Source: Anaerolineales bacterium
Lineage (GTDB): Bacteria; Chloroflexota; Anaerolineae; Anaerolineales; UBA6663
Assembly (NCBI GenBank): GCA_017999235.1
Contig: JAGOBN010000303.1
Span: forward strand, 1-5,714
DNA length: 5,714 bases
Reading direction: 5' to 3'
Each line of letters begins with the position of its first letter. Position 1 is the first letter of the stretch. This document shows, one piece after another, positions 5,117-5,714 of the stretch. Both the position numbers and the translations under genes were made by a program. Under the pieces are notes generated by a model. The model made no database searches and was not told where the DNA came from. It was given only the letters and a program-made list of their open reading frames with translations.

Positions 5117-5714
5117 ATGAAGACCATCCTGGTGGTGGATGACGAAGCGCGCATCACCCAGCTGGCGCGCGATTATCTGGAGCACGCCGGTTTCCGGGTG
5201 CTTACCGCCAGCGCGGGGCCGGCCGCCCTGGCGGCGGCGCGGGCCGAACAGCCCGATCTGATTGTGCTGGACTTGGGCCTGCCGGGCCTGGACGGGCTGG
5301 ATGTCACCCGCACCCTGCGGAAAGACTCGGCCGTCCCCATCATCATGCTTACGGCGCGCGGCGAAGAAACGGATAAGCTGGTGGGCTTGGAGCTGGGCGC
5401 CGATGATTACATGGTCAAGCCCTTCAGCCCCAAGGAATTGGTGGCGCGGGCGCGGGCCGTGCTGCGCCGGGCGGAAGCGCCGCCGCCGGACGCCGACGTG
5501 ATCCGCGCCGGCGCCGTGACGCTGGATAAGCCGCGCCTGAAGACCACGGTGGCCGGCCGGCCGGTGGAGCTGACGGCCACCGAGTTCGCGCTGTTGGCCA
5601 CGCTGGCCGCTCAGCCGGGCCGGATCTTTACCCGCGCGCAATTGCTGGAGGCCGTGCGCGGCGTCGCCCTTGAATCGTACGAGCGCGCCATCGACGCCCA
5701 CATCAAGAATCTGC
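5117..5714 (+). CDS. OmpR/PhoB-family two-component response regulator (C-terminus runs off right edge)
   Basis: 199 codons are present and still open at the window end. The receiver domain (about 2-118) has the acidic pair Asp8-Asp9 in LVVDDE, the phosphoacceptor Asp52 in VLDLGLPGLDG, Thr79 in MLTA, and Tyr98 with Lys101 in DDYMVKPF. All residues for phosphorylation and switching are intact. After a short Pro-rich linker (121-126), a winged-helix DNA-binding domain begins near 129. LTATEFALLATLA (152-164) and GRIFTRAQLLEAV (168-180) are typical, and the recognition helix YERAIDAHIKNL is cut by the edge. Perhaps 25-35 residues are missing. The protein would be a cytoplasmic transcription factor activated by a histidine kinase, probably encoded next. 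An in-frame ATG at 5108 would add three residues. I prefer 5117 because the receiver motif then starts normally and a -10 box is placed for a leaderless mRNA. The controlled stimulus is unknown. Confidence 0.92.
   Translation, partial: MKTILVVDDEARITQLARDYLEHAGFRVLTASAGPAALAAARAEQPDLIVLDLGLPGLDGLDVTRTLRKDSAVPIIMLTARGEETDKLVGLELGADDYMVKPFSPKELVARARAVLRRAEAPPPDADVIRAGAVTLDKPRLKTTVAGRPVELTATEFALLATLAAQPGRIFTRAQLLEAVRGVALESYERAIDAHIKNL

Noticed and set aside
5108..5119. Upstream ATG at 5108 as start of the response regulator
   Set aside because: It overlaps the TAGAAT box, has no ribosome site, and would add only Met-His-Arg before a receiver domain that starts normally at 5117.
4886..5701. Minus-strand 271-codon open frame opposite the response regulator gene
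   Set aside because: It is antisense to intact receiver and winged-helix motifs and spans the 26-bp palindrome and promoter; no protein family is recognisable.

Overview
This is a GC-rich bacterial window with long open frames rich in Ala, Gly and Arg and codons that mostly end in G or C. Several traits together suggest a Chloroflexota (Anaerolineae-like) genome. These are a lipoprotein with a Pro/Thr/Ala-rich tether, a solo nucleoside-type (BMP) binding protein, a large stand-alone HerA-like ATPase, and a small His/Gly-rich membrane protein next to an OmpR-type regulator. The assignment is inferred from protein style only; no marker gene is present.

Layout. Positions 1-474 on the minus strand hold the N-terminal 158 codons of a BMP-family ABC transporter substrate-binding lipoprotein, which runs off the left edge. 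Positions 475-735 are a divergent regulatory region. It carries a good sigma-70-like promoter for the lipoprotein, an unusually long leader of about 160 nt, and a perfect TATAAT box facing right. Positions 736-3177 (plus) encode an 813-residue HerA/FtsK-superfamily ATPase of uncharacterised function. Positions 3178-3258 hold a strong bidirectional hairpin terminator shared with the converging gene. Positions 3259-4422 (minus) encode a complete M20-family metal-dependent amidohydrolase. Positions 4423-4611 are a second divergent spacer with one operator-like palindrome. Positions 4612-5037 (plus) encode a small two-helix membrane protein. Its mRNA probably ends at a 26-bp palindrome (5055-5080). 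A partial OmpR/PhoB-type response regulator begins at 5117, apparently leaderless, and runs off the right edge.

How the genes fit together. No long operon is visible: each gene appears to have its own promoter region, and terminators separate neighbours. The lipoprotein and the amidohydrolase could both serve scavenging of nitrogen-rich organic compounds (nucleosides, N-acyl or peptide-like amides), but that link is only proximity. The small membrane protein and the response regulator are co-oriented and may belong to one envelope-sensing locus, whose histidine kinase would be expected just beyond the right edge. The least explained element is the ATPase, whose C-terminal third (coiled coil, Gly-rich hydrophobic segment, conserved-looking terminal strands) has no obvious function. 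I did not find convincing evidence of a new multi-gene system. There are no transposases, CRISPR repeats, tRNAs or rRNAs in the window.
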